From contig OY755044.1 of the NCBI GenBank assembly GCA_963576565.1, positions 45,431,235 to 45,495,234 on the forward strand: 64,000 bases of DNA, in the 5' to 3' direction. Position 1 is the stretch's first letter. Every line of letters begins with the position of its first letter. The stretch is from Aspidapion aeneum. Lineage: Eukaryota; Arthropoda; Insecta; Coleoptera; Brentidae. The position numbers and the translations under genes were made by a program. A model generated the notes under the pieces. It was given only the letters and a program-made list of their open reading frames with translations. It searched no databases and was not told the DNA's origin. This document shows positions 1-11,228 of the stretch, in pieces.

Positions 1-2030
1 TTTTGTTGTTTTTTTTTGTTAAATGCTCCACGGCGTGGTAAACAAAGTTTCGATGGTCATCTTAAAAGATATAAATAGTGACTCAAAAGTAGGATGATAA
101 AGATCTAGCGTTAATTTCAATTTCTTTATTTATATACCAGATAAAATTTTTATAAAATCGTTTACATTTTACAAACCTATTATTAATTTATTCTAGAGAG
201 CAGAAAAACTTAATCTCGAGAGCCCTTTACCATTAATATTTTATGCTAAGTTTATATGCTAATATGAATTTTTAAAATAAATTAGTTTTAGTTGTTTTAA
301 ATTAGAGTAAATTTTTCAAGTAAAATTCCTTATCCTTATCCTAACCTAATCTATACAAAGGCACAAAGGCCTACCTTAACAAAAGCCTAAAAAAAACTTT
401 AAATAACATTAAAATACTATACATACAAATCCTGTTTTTTATTTTGTTTTTGAAATTTGGATATCATCAGACCGCAGCATGCCAGGATTGAGGGTTATGT
501 TGAAAATTTTGTTTCCATGTATTAATCTTTTAGAAAATAAATCAAAATCGAAAAAAGCGAGGTTTAGATATCTGATTCATCGCGTTCTTTTTTATTATCT
601 GGTGTTCATCGGACTCACCGAATGAAAATGTCAAATGAACGTCAAACGTCATATGTCAAAACACCGATGTAATCGGTGAGCAAAATTAGATTACTTTACA
701 AACTCGCCCAGACATGTATGCGACGCGACGTTTTGACAACACAAAGCGCAACATGTGTGACGCACATCTATGACGCACATGTACGACGCGCATGGAAGTT
801 TACAAGTCTGTGGTCACCCTGTTAATAAAACTAAAAATCAAGTTAAAAGTATAAAAGCTTCTAAATCAAGTTAAGCCCACGGAAAAAAGAGTCGAAATCA
901 GCATTTTACATTTTTTATGGTCGACCAGATAAGTAGTCAGATTCCCCGACATGACACCAAAAACCAACTCGTATATCGGGAGGAACAACATTTTTCTCGC
1001 CTTTGTAGTATCTCTTGCTGATTAATTCTCAACACATTTTATTGAAATTCTCTGTATAAATTAAGATAACCGCGACAGGGATTCCACAAATGGACACAGT
1101 GACAAAAATCGCACTCAATCGTACACAACACTTATTTTAACTCCATATGTTGCAAAAATGGTAAAGAAAAGATTTCAGTTTACCATTAGTAAACCTAAGC
1201 CATGGTAAAATATAATATGTTGGTACAGGGTGTCTCACTATACCTAATTGTTTTTCGAATCGAATGATTCTCATCTAAGCATAATTCCTCTTAATTCTGA
1301 AATTCTGTGTGTTACATATTATCACAAAGTACTGCGATAGGCTATATACTTTGTGATATTAGTAGGGGAACCGAACTTCTACTATATCTCACTATTTGGG
1401 AAATAATTACCTAGGACGTTAGCTTTAAAGAACTATTGGTAAATGTTAGTTGTTGGTGAAACGAAATTGTGTCGTTTGGGTATAATTCCCAGAAGTTTCA
1501 GTTTCAAAAAAACTACCCTTAAGATTAATAATTGTTTATCAATTTATTTTTAGCTTATTGCTTGGTCAAAAATTGTTGTCTAGGTCACACACACAGAAAT
1601 TTTGCTATGAAATCATTGTGGGGCTCTCGCCATTCTGCATTTAAAATAAAAGATAACAAAAAGATAAATAAAAGACGTACCTTCCTTTAAATTAGAAACC
1701 AACTTTATATCAGAACAGCTTAAAAATGGAAGGTGTCTCCTCTGATTGAACGAGCAAATGCAACTGCCAGAATTTATAGGCATTGTTTAATAAAGTTTTG
1801 ACATGAAATTAAATGATCAGTGATCAAAATTACACTGGTCTGCAAAAAAAAATTCTTGAGCCCTGGCATTATTTCCGCTGATTCTTATGTAAGACGACGC
1901 CCTGAATCTAAATATGGCTTGCGTTTTCTTCTACCACCTACCATTTTTGAGGGAGCAGCCCTTTTACCTATTATTATCAGTTTTCGATAATAATTATAAT
2001 ATTATTGACATAAATATTAAACAATAATAA
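1..2030. other. Intergenic stretch without recognisable gene
   Basis: No open frame of convincing length or composition lies here on either strand. The DNA is AT-rich apart from a short CpG-containing patch near 700-800 with repeats of a GACGC/ACGCACATG type. I see no transposon ends that can be paired. Confidence 0.6.
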
Positions 2031-2033
2031 ATA

Positions 2034-2199
2034 TGGGCGCACCTAAAGGAGGGGGCCTTGGGGCCCGGCCCTCCCCCAAGCCTTAGATTTTTTTACATAT
2101 ATTCCACATGTTTCATTAAAAAAAAATAGCTTAAAATTCGACATCATGAGGCTATAGAGGCGTTGGGCCCCCCAAGGCATATTACTGGGTGCGCCACTG
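2034..2199. repeat. Short G/C-rich-ended interspersed repeat (family alpha, copy 1)
   Basis: The segment starts with GGGCGCACC and ends with GGGTGCGCCACT, so its ends are near inverted repeats. The interior has runs of G and C around an AT-rich core containing TTCCACAT and a GACATCATGAGGC-like block. Clearly related copies occur at 4472-4662 and 58601-58777. The size and ends suggest a miniature inverted-repeat element, but no target duplication could be fixed. Confidence 0.5.
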
Positions 2200-2221
2200 A
2201 TAAATAAGAACTGTCGTACCT

Positions 2222-2881
2222 TCACTTCGTGCTTGCTTTCCTTTTATACCCTAAGGTACAACCCTCTCGTTTCAAAAACCAGCAGTACTCCGCCAACATG
2301 CTTGCATTTCACTTCCCTGAAAACATCTTTTCCAACTTAGCGATGTCTTGATGAAACCGTTCCCAGTATTCATTCGAGACTGCTCCTAAATTTTCAGGAA
2401 AGAAGTCCAGATGCGAGAGAAGGAAGTGCACTTTAAGGGACATGTTACATCCCATGGCCCTGTACGCTAAGAGCAATTCCTCGACTTGAGCGACATAATC
2501 ATCACTTTTATGGTTGCCCAAAAAGTTCTTACATACGTTTTGGAATGCAAACCAAGCTCGTTTTTCTTTTTGATTCAGGTGTTCAATAAACGTCAATTCT
2601 TGAAAAAGTTGTCTATTCTCGGGCCACACAAAAACACCTTCCTTGATTTTAGCCTTTAGACGAGGAAATTTAGTTTTCAAAAATATGAATGCATCGCCTG
2701 TTTTGTCCAGTGCTTTTACAAACTGTTTGATTAATCCAAGTTTGATGTGCAAAGGCGGCAAGTAAATATTATTTTGCGAGACGAATAAGCGTCGTTGGCG
2801 ACATTTTTCTGACCGGTAAATCTTTCTCGCAAAGGCCAGTTCTGTACAACGTAATGTTTGTCCCATGCTCGGCTGTCCCAT
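2222..2881 (-). pseudogene. Repeat-family protein gene of arthropods, probably transposon-derived, with nonsense codon
   Basis: The open frame encodes 190 residues from 2881 down to a TGA at 2309-2311, then stays open in the same frame to a second stop at 2222-2224. The residues after the first stop (NASMLAEYCWFLKR) fit the protein, so the TGA looks like a nonsense mutation. From memory of the family, proteins with YLPPLHIKLGLIKQF, a GNH motif and FPENLGAVS followed by ERFHQDI are highly repeated in arthropod genomes and are presumed transposon-encoded. I cannot name the superfamily. No flanking inverted repeats were found. The N-terminus is uncertain and may have lost an upstream exon. Confidence 0.5.
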
Positions 2882-3142
2882 TCAAAATAAAGCAAAAATA
2901 TTTTATTTTTTATTATAGTTTCTGCATGAGCGTATACAAGGGGGAGGGGGGCTTGGGGGCGAAAGCCCCATATACGTAATATTCCTTACGTATATGGAAA
3001 GCCCCCCCCCCCAAGAATTTAAAAATAGATTATGTTAAAACTATTTATTTTCCTACTTTTTAATATGTTAATAAATAAAAGTGGAAAAAATTTCCAAGCC
3101 CCTCCAAGGCGATTTTTTGTATACGCCAGTTTCTGTATATAC
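2882..3142. other. G-rich repeat-like spacer
   Basis: This stretch contains a run of G at 2941-2958, a C run near 3003 and paired GTATAC motifs (GCGTATACAAG near 2931 and GTATACGCCAG near 3119) that face each other. It may be a further degenerate miniature element related in style to family alpha. No coding frame is supported. Confidence 0.35.
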
Positions 3143-3245
3143 AGATATATAAAAATTTTTGAAATCGGAGCAACTTTTTTTTCTCGAAAAAATTAGGATC
3201 ACCATAGCTCACACTACTATAGTATAGTAGTAGTGTGAGCTAAAA
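3143..3245 (-). mobile_element. Truncated Helentron-like element H1, terminal 100 bp only
   Basis: This is the hairpin end of the element seen full length at 35116-35877 and 38722-39541. It keeps the segment starting at AGATATATAAAAA, the CTCGAAAAAATTAGG block, and the terminal stem-loop whose arms read AGCTCACACTACTA and TAGTAGTGTGAGCT. The rest of the element is absent. The same boundary, GTGAGCTAAAA, is found in all three copies. Confidence 0.6.
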
Positions 3246-3390
3246 ATTTAAAAACACCAAAATTTTAATTTACTTTCCTCCCCTATAAATGTAAAGTTAT
3301 GTAAAATTAACTGTGCCTACTTCCAGGGACACTAGAGAGCTGAGCTTTAGAAGGCTGATAGGAACTATGATAAAACCATAGGAAAATATA
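3246..3390. repeat. Single unit of the ~145 bp repeat
   Basis: The segment matches the tandem units at 5090-5560: it has ATAAATGTAAAGTTATG, the ACTTCCAGGGACACTAG block and CTGATAGGAACTATGA. A unit in reverse orientation is at 19722-19830. Confidence 0.5.
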
Positions 3391-3793
3391 AAAAACTTCA
3401 ACATTTTTAATATGCATTTCAAAAGTTTTGAACAATATTCCGCATATTTTACTAGTTTAAAACTTAAATATTATCCAAATCCTTTAAACAAGCAGTAATC
3501 ATTTAAAAAAAGGTATGTTGAAAATATGAGATAGCTGGGGAATATTTTACTTTTTGTATCTCTTTTTTGGTCCAGAACACACATTTTAATATGAATGTTT
3601 AATATAACGTCCTATAAAATTTTTAAAAACCAAAAGGATCTTTTAACAATAATTCTGCATATTTGCAACCAATTTCTTGCATGAAGTACAAAAGCGCTAA
3701 AATTGAAAAAACAACTTTTTTAAAAGAATTTACAAGAAAAAGCACATTTCAAATATTGATCGAAGGAGTCTTTTACATTTCAGTGTATGCAAG

Positions 3794-4327
3794 TAAAATA
3801 AATGGATCCATGACGGATCTGATACCTTCCTAGCTAGCCTATTAGCATACAAGTGAAGCCATAATATATCAGCCCTGAAAACAGTTTTTTGTAAATAACT
3901 CAGAAACTAAAGCTCCTATGAAGTTTTTGGTTATTACACAAATTATTAAGCAAAATGTAGCCTACTATAAACCGCATATTGATACGACGCTCCATTAGAA
4001 AGTTCATTAGCGTTAATGGATTTTGACCAAAAACTAACCAGCTCTTTAGAGTGGCGAACACTATTTTACCTGAAAATTATATGAAAATCAGTTCAGCGGT
4101 TTGGGAGCTATCGCGTTACGGACAGAAATAATATACACATACACACACACACACACATACACACCAACACACACACACACACACACCTACACACACACAC
4201 ACACATCACGACGATATTGCTAAGATAGGTCAAAATACACCCAAATATATTTTCGGCGTTATCTCAATTTTTTTTTTCGTCGAAAATAATACCTTCTCTA
4301 GGCATTGCTTTGCGGGCTAGGAAGGTA
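3794..4327 (-). mobile_element. Helentron-like non-autonomous element H2, copy 1, with (AC)n tract
   Basis: The right end is a stem-loop at 4291-4326 (ACCTTCTCTAGGC pairing with GCTAGGAAGGT). Inward lie GACGATATTGCTAAGATAG, an imperfect (AC)n microsatellite at 4136-4203, and a conserved block with CGCGTTACGGACAGAAATAAT, a form common in arthropod Helitron/Helentron derivatives. Copy 2 lies in opposite orientation at 54312-55447. Terminal hairpin plus microsatellite with no coding capacity is the basis for the class, which is an inference. The exact left boundary is set only by where homology with copy 2 stops. Confidence 0.5.
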
Positions 4328-4471
4328 AAAATACTTAAATATGGATAAAAATGATTTTCATGTGTCAAATTACGTATGTTTTGCTTTACATCATAATAGC
4401 AACCATTTTAAAAAAAATTGAATATTTCAAAGAAATGAATCCGGTTTTACCGTTTTACTTAAAAGTATGAA

Positions 4472-4662
4472 TGGGCGTACCCAGAGAAGGGAGTGTCTCG
4501 GGGGCCAGGCCTCCCCATGCCTAAGATTTTTTTAGAGATTTTCCACATATTTCCTGAATAAAAAGATTAAATAGTATAAAATTCGCCATCATGAGGCTTT
4601 GGGCCCACCCCAGAGGCCTCGCACCCCCCCCCCCCCAAGAACTATCCCTGGGTGCGCCACTG
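4472..4662. repeat. Family alpha short repeat, copy 2
   Basis: The ends are GGGCGTACCC and GGGTGCGCCACTG, with internal TTCCACATAT and CGCCATCATGAGGC. It includes a long C run near 4625-4636. It is homologous to 2034-2199 and 58601-58777. Confidence 0.5.
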
Positions 4663-4743
4663 GAGTAGGTAGGTACTACAAACTTGACATACCAAAGTTG
4701 AATTTAAAAGTAAGTCGTCGATCAGCTGTCATCGTTTAATGGC

Positions 4744-4857
4744 AAGCGCGAATTTTGACCCAAATTTAGGGGGGGTAATGGTCGACGGAAAAAATATTTG
4801 TGCATTTATTTTTTTCGAGGGGGGAATTACCCCGTTACCCTCCTCAAATTCGCGCTT
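4744..4857. repeat. Short palindromic G-rich element (family beta, copy 1)
   Basis: Inverted ends AAGCGCGAATTTTGA and AAATTCGCGCTTT flank inner blocks GGGGGGGTAAT and ATTACCCCGTTACC, with a short T-rich middle. The element would fold into a hairpin of about 114 nt. A related copy is at 44632-44810. Confidence 0.5.
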
Positions 4858-5089
4858 TCTGCCTTGTTTACTCCAATAAGTCCCTAATGTATTTTGTGAC
4901 AAATTTAAACATCACTTGTACAGGTTGGGCCAATTTCGATGTTTTTTGGGGATTTTAGGTATTTCTAGCAGAGATAGATAAAAGCATGTGGACTGAGATT
5001 GATTTTCGAGACGTTTTCAAACATCAAAGCCGATTTTTAATACATATGGCCGCGTTTGAACTACGAGAGGTTTAACTTTTTAATTTACG

Positions 5090-5560
5090 AAAATTTAAAT
5101 TTAACACGCTATAAAGCTGAAATTTGGCATACTGATAGAAATTGTGACCAAACCATTGGAAAAAATCAAAAAACCCGAAAAAACTAATTCACTCCTCTCC
5201 CCCATACATGTAAAGTTATGTAAAAGTAACACTGCCCACTTCCAGAGGCGCTAGAACGATGAGCTATGTCAGACTGATAGGAAATATGACAAAACTATAG
5301 GAAAAAACTTAAAAACCCCAAAATTTTAATTTACTTCCCTCCCCTTTAAATGTAAAGTTATGTAAAAGTAACATTCTCTTCTTCCATAAACCCTAGAGAG
5401 CTGAGCTTTGGAAGACTGATAGGAACTATGATAAAACTAAAGTATAGTAAAAAATTTAAAAGCACCAAAATTTTAATTTCCCTTTCTCCCCTATAAATGT
5501 AAAGTTATGTAAAATTAGCATTGATAAAACCATAGGAAAATACAAAAAAAGCCTCAAAAT
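5090..5560. repeat. Tandem repeat, about 145 bp per unit
   Basis: The landmark TAAAGTTATGTAAAA recurs at 5211, 5353 and 5500, giving spacings of 142 and 147 bp. Each unit also has CTGATAGGAACTATGA-like and CCAAAATTTTAATTT-like blocks. Units are diverged. Isolated units occur at 3246-3390 and 19722-19830, so the repeat is dispersed as well as tandem. Confidence 0.6.
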
Positions 5561-5620
5561 TTTTAATAGGGCATTGCAAAACTTTTGAATAATATTCCTC
5601 ACATTTTACTACTTTTACCC

Positions 5621-5624
<4 letters not shown>

Positions 5625-5680
<56 letters not shown>
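5625..5680. repeat. (TA)n microsatellite, insertion target of the errantivirus
   Basis: An alternating TA tract of about 56 bp ends exactly at the 5' LTR. The last four bases (5677-5680, TATA) are repeated directly after the 3' LTR (13170-13173). Confidence 0.85.
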
Positions 5681-5682
<2 letters not shown>

Positions 5683-6102
5683 TAATGTACTTCTATACAT
5701 CCACCTTATTCTGTGTTAAAAAATAATAATAATTAGTATTTAAAAGAACATTAAGAAAATCAATAACAATTATGAAATTGTTATTGATAAGTAAATTGCT
5801 TTTAAACTTTGGAATGCAAACATCATTAGTTTAATATCTTAATAAGTTGTTTTTAACATTATAATTAAGAACCAAATATCATTATGTACATCATTAGTTT
5901 AATATCTTAATAAGTTGTTTTTAACATTATATAATTATGTTATCATTTAAGTGAAAGGTCAGCATATAAAAGCACATTTCATAATCAGTTAAGGTATTCA
6001 AGTTCTAGCTATAGCAGTAGTAGCATAGTAGTAGTAATAAGTTTTATTAAATAAAGAAAATTAGTTTTTATAAAGCCGTCTGTGAATTATTGGAACTTAA
6101 CT
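5681..6102 (+). repeat. 5' LTR of errantivirus
   Basis: The LTR begins AGTAATGTAC and ends AACTTAACT. It contains an internal duplication of about 43 bp (CATCATTAGTTTAATATC... at 5821 and again at 5889) and an AT-rich hairpin near 5763-5785. It matches the 3' LTR except at four positions: near 5734, 5933, 5989 and 6071. Confidence 0.95.
5965..6055 (+). promoter_or_regulatory. LTR promoter and polyadenylation signal
   Basis: A TATA-like TATAAAA is at 5965-5971, an arthropod initiator TCAGTT at 5985-5990 and an AATAAA at 6050-6055. The initiator placement matches gypsy-type LTRs, in which the R region begins at a TCAGT motif. The TATA to start distance is short (about 22 bp), so the initiator may dominate. 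Confidence 0.6.
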
Positions 6103-6118
6103 GGCGCTGCGAACAGGA
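6102..6118 (+). other. Primer-binding site
   Basis: TGGCGCTGCGAACAGG starts at the last base of the 5' LTR, as in errantiviruses, where the T of TGG overlaps the LTR. It should pair with a tRNA 3' end including CCA. Which tRNA cannot be decided here. Confidence 0.7.
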
Positions 6119-6347
6119 TAGCTGTTTGGCATTATCCTGACGGTCTTATATTGCATAAGAAACGACATATTGCCTCCAGCTACCAAAAAGAACACGTTCC
6201 GGGAGAACCTTCGTATTGTATCCATAGTCAACTTGGTTCAACTACAGAAAAACAACCACGACTTGGGACCGAAGACTACCTCTCCATTTCGCACAAACGG
6301 CCTTTGGACAAGTCTATTACGGCAACTGAAAATTACCTACCATAGAG

Positions 6348-6364
6348 ATGTTTTTTCTGTAAGT
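6348..6364 (+). promoter_or_regulatory. Putative env splice donor behind a leader ATG
   Basis: An ATG at 6348 is followed eight bases later by a perfect donor GTAAGT (6359-6364), just upstream of the gag ATG at 6375. Errantivirus env is made from a spliced RNA. The reading phase left by this donor agrees with the env frame after the acceptor at 11227-11228, so the short first exon would supply the start codon and first residues of a hydrophobic leader. Confidence 0.6.
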
Positions 6365-6374
6365 AAATTTTTAA

Positions 6375-7792
6375 ATGTTTGCTAAAGACAAAACCACTGA
6401 CAACATAAAAACTAAATTTCTGCAAAAACTAAAAGAAGGCAGCACGTCCAATAAAGACCTTACTTCCTTCAAAACTTTAGAAAACCAAGAAAATCCAACT
6501 TCCGAAGAAGACATTCAATTATATTCCAAAATTTCCTTAGAAACTGAAAATTTAGATTTAGATAGGTTAGAACATAGTTTAAGTAATTTAGCGATATCTA
6601 ACTCTCAAGGAAACTCTACTAATCCTCCTATTCAACCGCAAATACCACATATTAACACATACACGCAAAGAAACATGCCTGACGAAACATTCAAACTAGC
6701 CTGCGACTTTTTACCAACTTTTGACGGACAAATCGAATATTTAGAAAATTTTATTCTCGCTTGTGATGAATTTCTTACAACATATGGAACAACTCCAACA
6801 AAATTAAATTTTGCGCTAAATGCTGTAAAATCTAAATTAAGAAAGGAAGCGCAACTATATATTTTCCGTAACCCGCAATTTAAAACTTGGGATGAAGTAA
6901 AAGCATCCTTACAGAAAGAGTTTGGAAACCCCATTGATTTAAGATCATTACTACAATCTTTGCAAAATTTGAAAACTGATAAAAATGAAAATATACAACA
7001 ATTTTTTGATCGAATTAAAAAATTCCTAAATGAAATCAACACTAAAATTAACTGTGAAATTTCTGACGTAAACTTAAAAATTTTTCATTTAGACCAAGCA
7101 GAGTCAACAGCGATTTTAACGGTAGTTTCCAATTCACCAGATGACCTACGACCTGTCTTTATTCAAGAACTACCAAAAACCATGACAGACTTACAAAACA
7201 AAATATCGAATTATAACATTATAACAAATCAAATGTTTAACAGATATCAACCTAAAAATTTTTCACAACCTCAAATAAAAAATCAAAACACACAAAGACA
7301 ACCTTTTTTTCCTCCTCCAAACTTTAGCAACAATCATTTCCACAAGGTCCAATTAATATTCAATCAAAACCAATAAATCAAAAATTCCCCTCAAATATTC
7401 CTGCATTCAGAAAACCGCCAATGTTTAAACACCCCACACCTAATTCGAAACCAACACCTATGTCAGGAGTATCCACCGCAGTATTTAAACCATTACCATC
7501 AACATCTCAACAAACACCTTTTCAACAAGCATATCAGCAACGTAATCCCAATTTCTTTAGACAAACTGCACCATTTAAACAACATTTCGAAGAACTAACT
7601 AATTTAGAAACACATCAAGAAAATTCTGAGGTTTCCGAAAACTCTGAGTCTTTAGATTTTGCACCAATTCCATGCTATTTTGATACAGAATCAAACCAAT
7701 ATTTGCCTATCCAACCAGAACTCACCTGGGAAGATGAAACTGAAAATAATTCAAATTTTCAGGAAGTCTCGAGACATCTAGAATCGACTTAA
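6375..7792 (+). pseudogene. gag: gag of errantivirus, frameshifted
   Basis: Gag is the structural capsid protein. The first part (6375-7376, 333 residues) has a charged N-terminus, then a capsid-like region with ACDFLPTFDG and a WDEVKASLQKEFG block typical of the Retrotrans_gag fold. The frame then breaks near 7330, and the rest continues in another frame to the stop at 7790-7792 as a Pro/Gln/Asn-rich tail. As in other errantiviruses no CCHC zinc knuckle is seen. The break is a small indel, since both frames read sensibly on each side. The final 42 bases overlap pol in the -1 frame. Confidence 0.85.
7753..7759 (+). promoter_or_regulatory. Slippery heptamer for -1 gag-pol frameshifting
   Basis: AAATTTT is positioned as A AAT TTT in the gag frame, the canonical X XXY YYZ form. 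It lies in the 7750-7792 window where gag (ending 7792) and pol (open from 7750 in the -1 frame) overlap. A downstream pseudoknot was not modelled. Confidence 0.65.
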
Positions 7793-10700
7793 ATCACATT
7801 GGTCGTCTTTCATCCCTCCCTTACTTATATCTTCAAAAATTAAACATTAAAATTCTCATAGACACTGGTGCCTCACATTCAATCATTTCACCTCGTTTTG
7901 CTAACTTACTTCCAGATTGCATATATGAACAGCCCTTTTCAGTAATTTTTTGCAACAGAGAAATTATAGAAAAATATAATTTTAGATACCCCCTCTTAAG
8001 TGAATTAGGTATTACAAATATTATAGACTTTCACGTCATTAACTGGCACGAACATTACGATGCTCTTATAGGCAGTGACATATTTCAACAAATGCAAGGT
8101 TCTATTGATTATTCTACAAATAAACTACGCCTGAAAAATAAGTTAATTCCATTTCATATTGCTATGACCAAACCACCACCTAAAATAACCCATTCATCTG
8201 ATAAATTAAAAATTCCTGTCCATCAGAATTTTGGAACTGGACTTCTACCTTCATTTGAATTACATAATTACACATTTCCAGATTGTTTAGTCCACATAGA
8301 AAATGGATATTGCGAGATACCTAATCCCTTTGACGAACCGATTGTCACAGAATTCAAAGCAAGGTATAATGTAATCCCCTCAGAATGTTTTAATATTCAA
8401 ACAAATTTTACAAATATTAAGAATCCCCATGTAATTGAATCTCTTAGATTAAGCCACCTGAATTCTGAAGAAAAAGAGGCAGTCATCAAAATTTGTAAAG
8501 AATTTTCACCAATCATGTACACTGATAAATCTGACTTGTCTTTCACTAGCCATGTCAAGCATCATATCCGTATCAAAGATGACAAACCAATCTATGTAAA
8601 ATCATTTCGACACCCTCCTATCTATGTTACCAGAGATAAATAAACAAATTCAAAAACTTCTTGATAATAAAATTATAAGACCTTCTATCTCTCCTTTTTC
8701 CGCACCAGTCTGGATAGTTCCGAAAAAACTAGATGCCTCCGGAGAAAAAAAAATTAGAATGGTAATCGATCACAGAAAATTAAATGAAAATACAATTGAG
8801 GATAAATTTCCATTACCTAAAATAGAAGAAATTCTGGATAACCTGGGAAAATGTCAATATTTCACTGTCTTAGATTTAGCCCAAGGTTTTCATCAAATTG
8901 AAATGGACCCCAAATCTATTGAGAAAACAGCTTTCACTGTTAACAACGGTCATTATGAATATCTAAGAATGCCGTTTGGTCTCAAAAATGCCCCCGCCAC
9001 ATTCCAAAGGATGATGGATGAAATTTTAAGAAAATATCTTTTTAAATTCTGCTTTGTTAACATGGACGATGTTATTATTTTTTCTAAATCACTTCACGAT
9101 CATATCCTTCATATTAGAACCATCTTTCAAAAATTAAAGGAAGTCAATCTAAAAGTCCAATTAGATAAAACCGAATTTTTGTGTAAAAAAGTTCCATTTT
9201 TGGGCCATGTAATAACCCCAGAAGGTATAAAACCAAATCCATCTAAAATAGAGTGCATTAAAAAATATCCTATTCCAAAAACTCAAAAAGAAATAAAAGC
9301 ATTCCTTGGTCTCGTTGGATATTATAGAAAATTCATTAAAAATTTTGCGAAAATTGTTCAACCCTTAACCAAATGCCTACGTAAAAACACTAAATTAAAT
9401 CCCACAGATCCAGATTATGTTAACGCTTTCGAGAAATGTACCCGGATTTTTCAAAGCCATTTAACCTTACCACAGATGCTTCTAATGTAGCCATAGGATC
9501 CGTCTTATCTCAAAATGATCACCCTATAGCTTTTTATTCTCGAACTCTTAATTCAGCCGAACGAAATTACTCTACCATTGAAAAAGAATTTCTTTCTATC
9601 GTAGAAGCAACCTATACGGACAAAAATTTCTAATCGAAACTGATCACAATCCTCTTGTATGGTACACATCTCTTAAAGAACCCAATTCAAGATTAACCAG
9701 ATGGAAACTCAAACTTGAAGAATTTAATTTCGATATTAGGTATAAGAAAGGCAAAGAAAATAAAGTTGCCGATGCACTATCACGAATTCAAATTAACGCA
9801 TTAGAAACTGAATCAAATATTGCTAATAATGACACAAATGACACAGCAAACATCGAAGACTTTGAAAATGATACCGTACATAGTGACAGTGGTGCATTAA
9901 ATGTCAATCTGTCTATTTCGGAATTGCCTATTAATTACAGTAACCAACGTATAGTCATTAAAATTGGTCAAAATTATCACGTTTTCTCTAGCCACCCTTT
10001 CGAAAAGAACCATAAAGTTATAACAGTTAACAAAGATTCTTTAAATGCACACTTTATGAGAATCCTAACGGAACATTTAACTGACAATAAAACCTTTTGT
10101 TTATTTATCCGTGATGAAACTCTAAAAACTGAGTTTATTAAATTTTTACAGGAAAATGGCAATATTAAAATACGCATAAAATTTTCAACAATATTATTAC
10201 CTGACATTGTTCTCAAAACGCAACAAAAAGAAATTATTTCACAGTATCATTCACAAAATCATAATGGTATAATCGAAACCTATAATCATCTTAAAACAAA
10301 ATATTATTGGCCCCAATTAAGAGAGTCCATCCAAGATTACATAAATAAATGCGAATTATGTTTAATAAATAAATACGACCGAAATCCTTACAAATTAAAT
10401 TTTCAAGGACCTTTAATAGCCCCTAAACCATTTGAAATGCTGTATATCGATCTTTATAAATTTAGTAATCAACTATTTATCACTATCATAGACTCGTTTT
10501 CTAAATTTGCACAAGCTTATGCCATATCAGATAAAAATGCCATAACAATCTTAAATAAACTTCGTCATTTCTTTTCTGAACATGGTTACCCAAGAAAAGT
10601 AGTCTTTGACAATGGAAAAGAATTTAACAATAATATAATGAAAGAATTCTGTTCTCTTTTTAACATAGACACTCATTTTACTACCCCTTGTAATTCTACT

Positions 10701-11220
10701 TCAAATAGTATCGTAGAAAGGCTACACTCCACATTAACAGAAAAATTAAGGATTCAAAATCAAAATACCCCTAATGAATCCTTAGCTCAACTTATGATTA
10801 CTGTAATCTTAAATTATAACTATAGCATCCACTCCACAACTGGTTATCCACCATTTGCTCTCATAAACTCACCTTGTTTCTTTGAACCAGAAATTAGTGA
10901 AATGACAGTTTACGAAGAATATAATCAAAAACGTAAAAATGAGATTTTACCTTTTTATGAACAAATTTATCAAAAAACATTACAAAATCAACAAAAAAGG
11001 ACACAAAACCAAAATCCTGTATCACCCGATTCAATGCCATCCACTTCAAATAACCAGATAGTTTTTATACGCGACAAACAAATTAATACTAAGAACAAAC
11101 CACTTTACAAAAAGCAAACCATAAAAGGACAAAAAGGACCAATATTAACAGTAGGAACCAAACAAAATAGAAATACTAATACACATATAAGACATATAAA
11201 GAGATTAAGAAAGAATCTTT

Positions 11221-11228
11221 CTTTTCAG
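11221..11228 (+). promoter_or_regulatory. Putative env splice acceptor
   Basis: A pyrimidine-rich CTTTCTTTTCAG ends at 11228, inside the 3' end of pol. The env frame is open from just after this point, and its phase agrees with the donor at 6359. Confidence 0.6.

Noticed and set aside
6632..7042. 136-codon minus-strand frame opposite gag
   Set aside because: It is the antisense shadow of the gag capsid region and has no family resemblance of its own.
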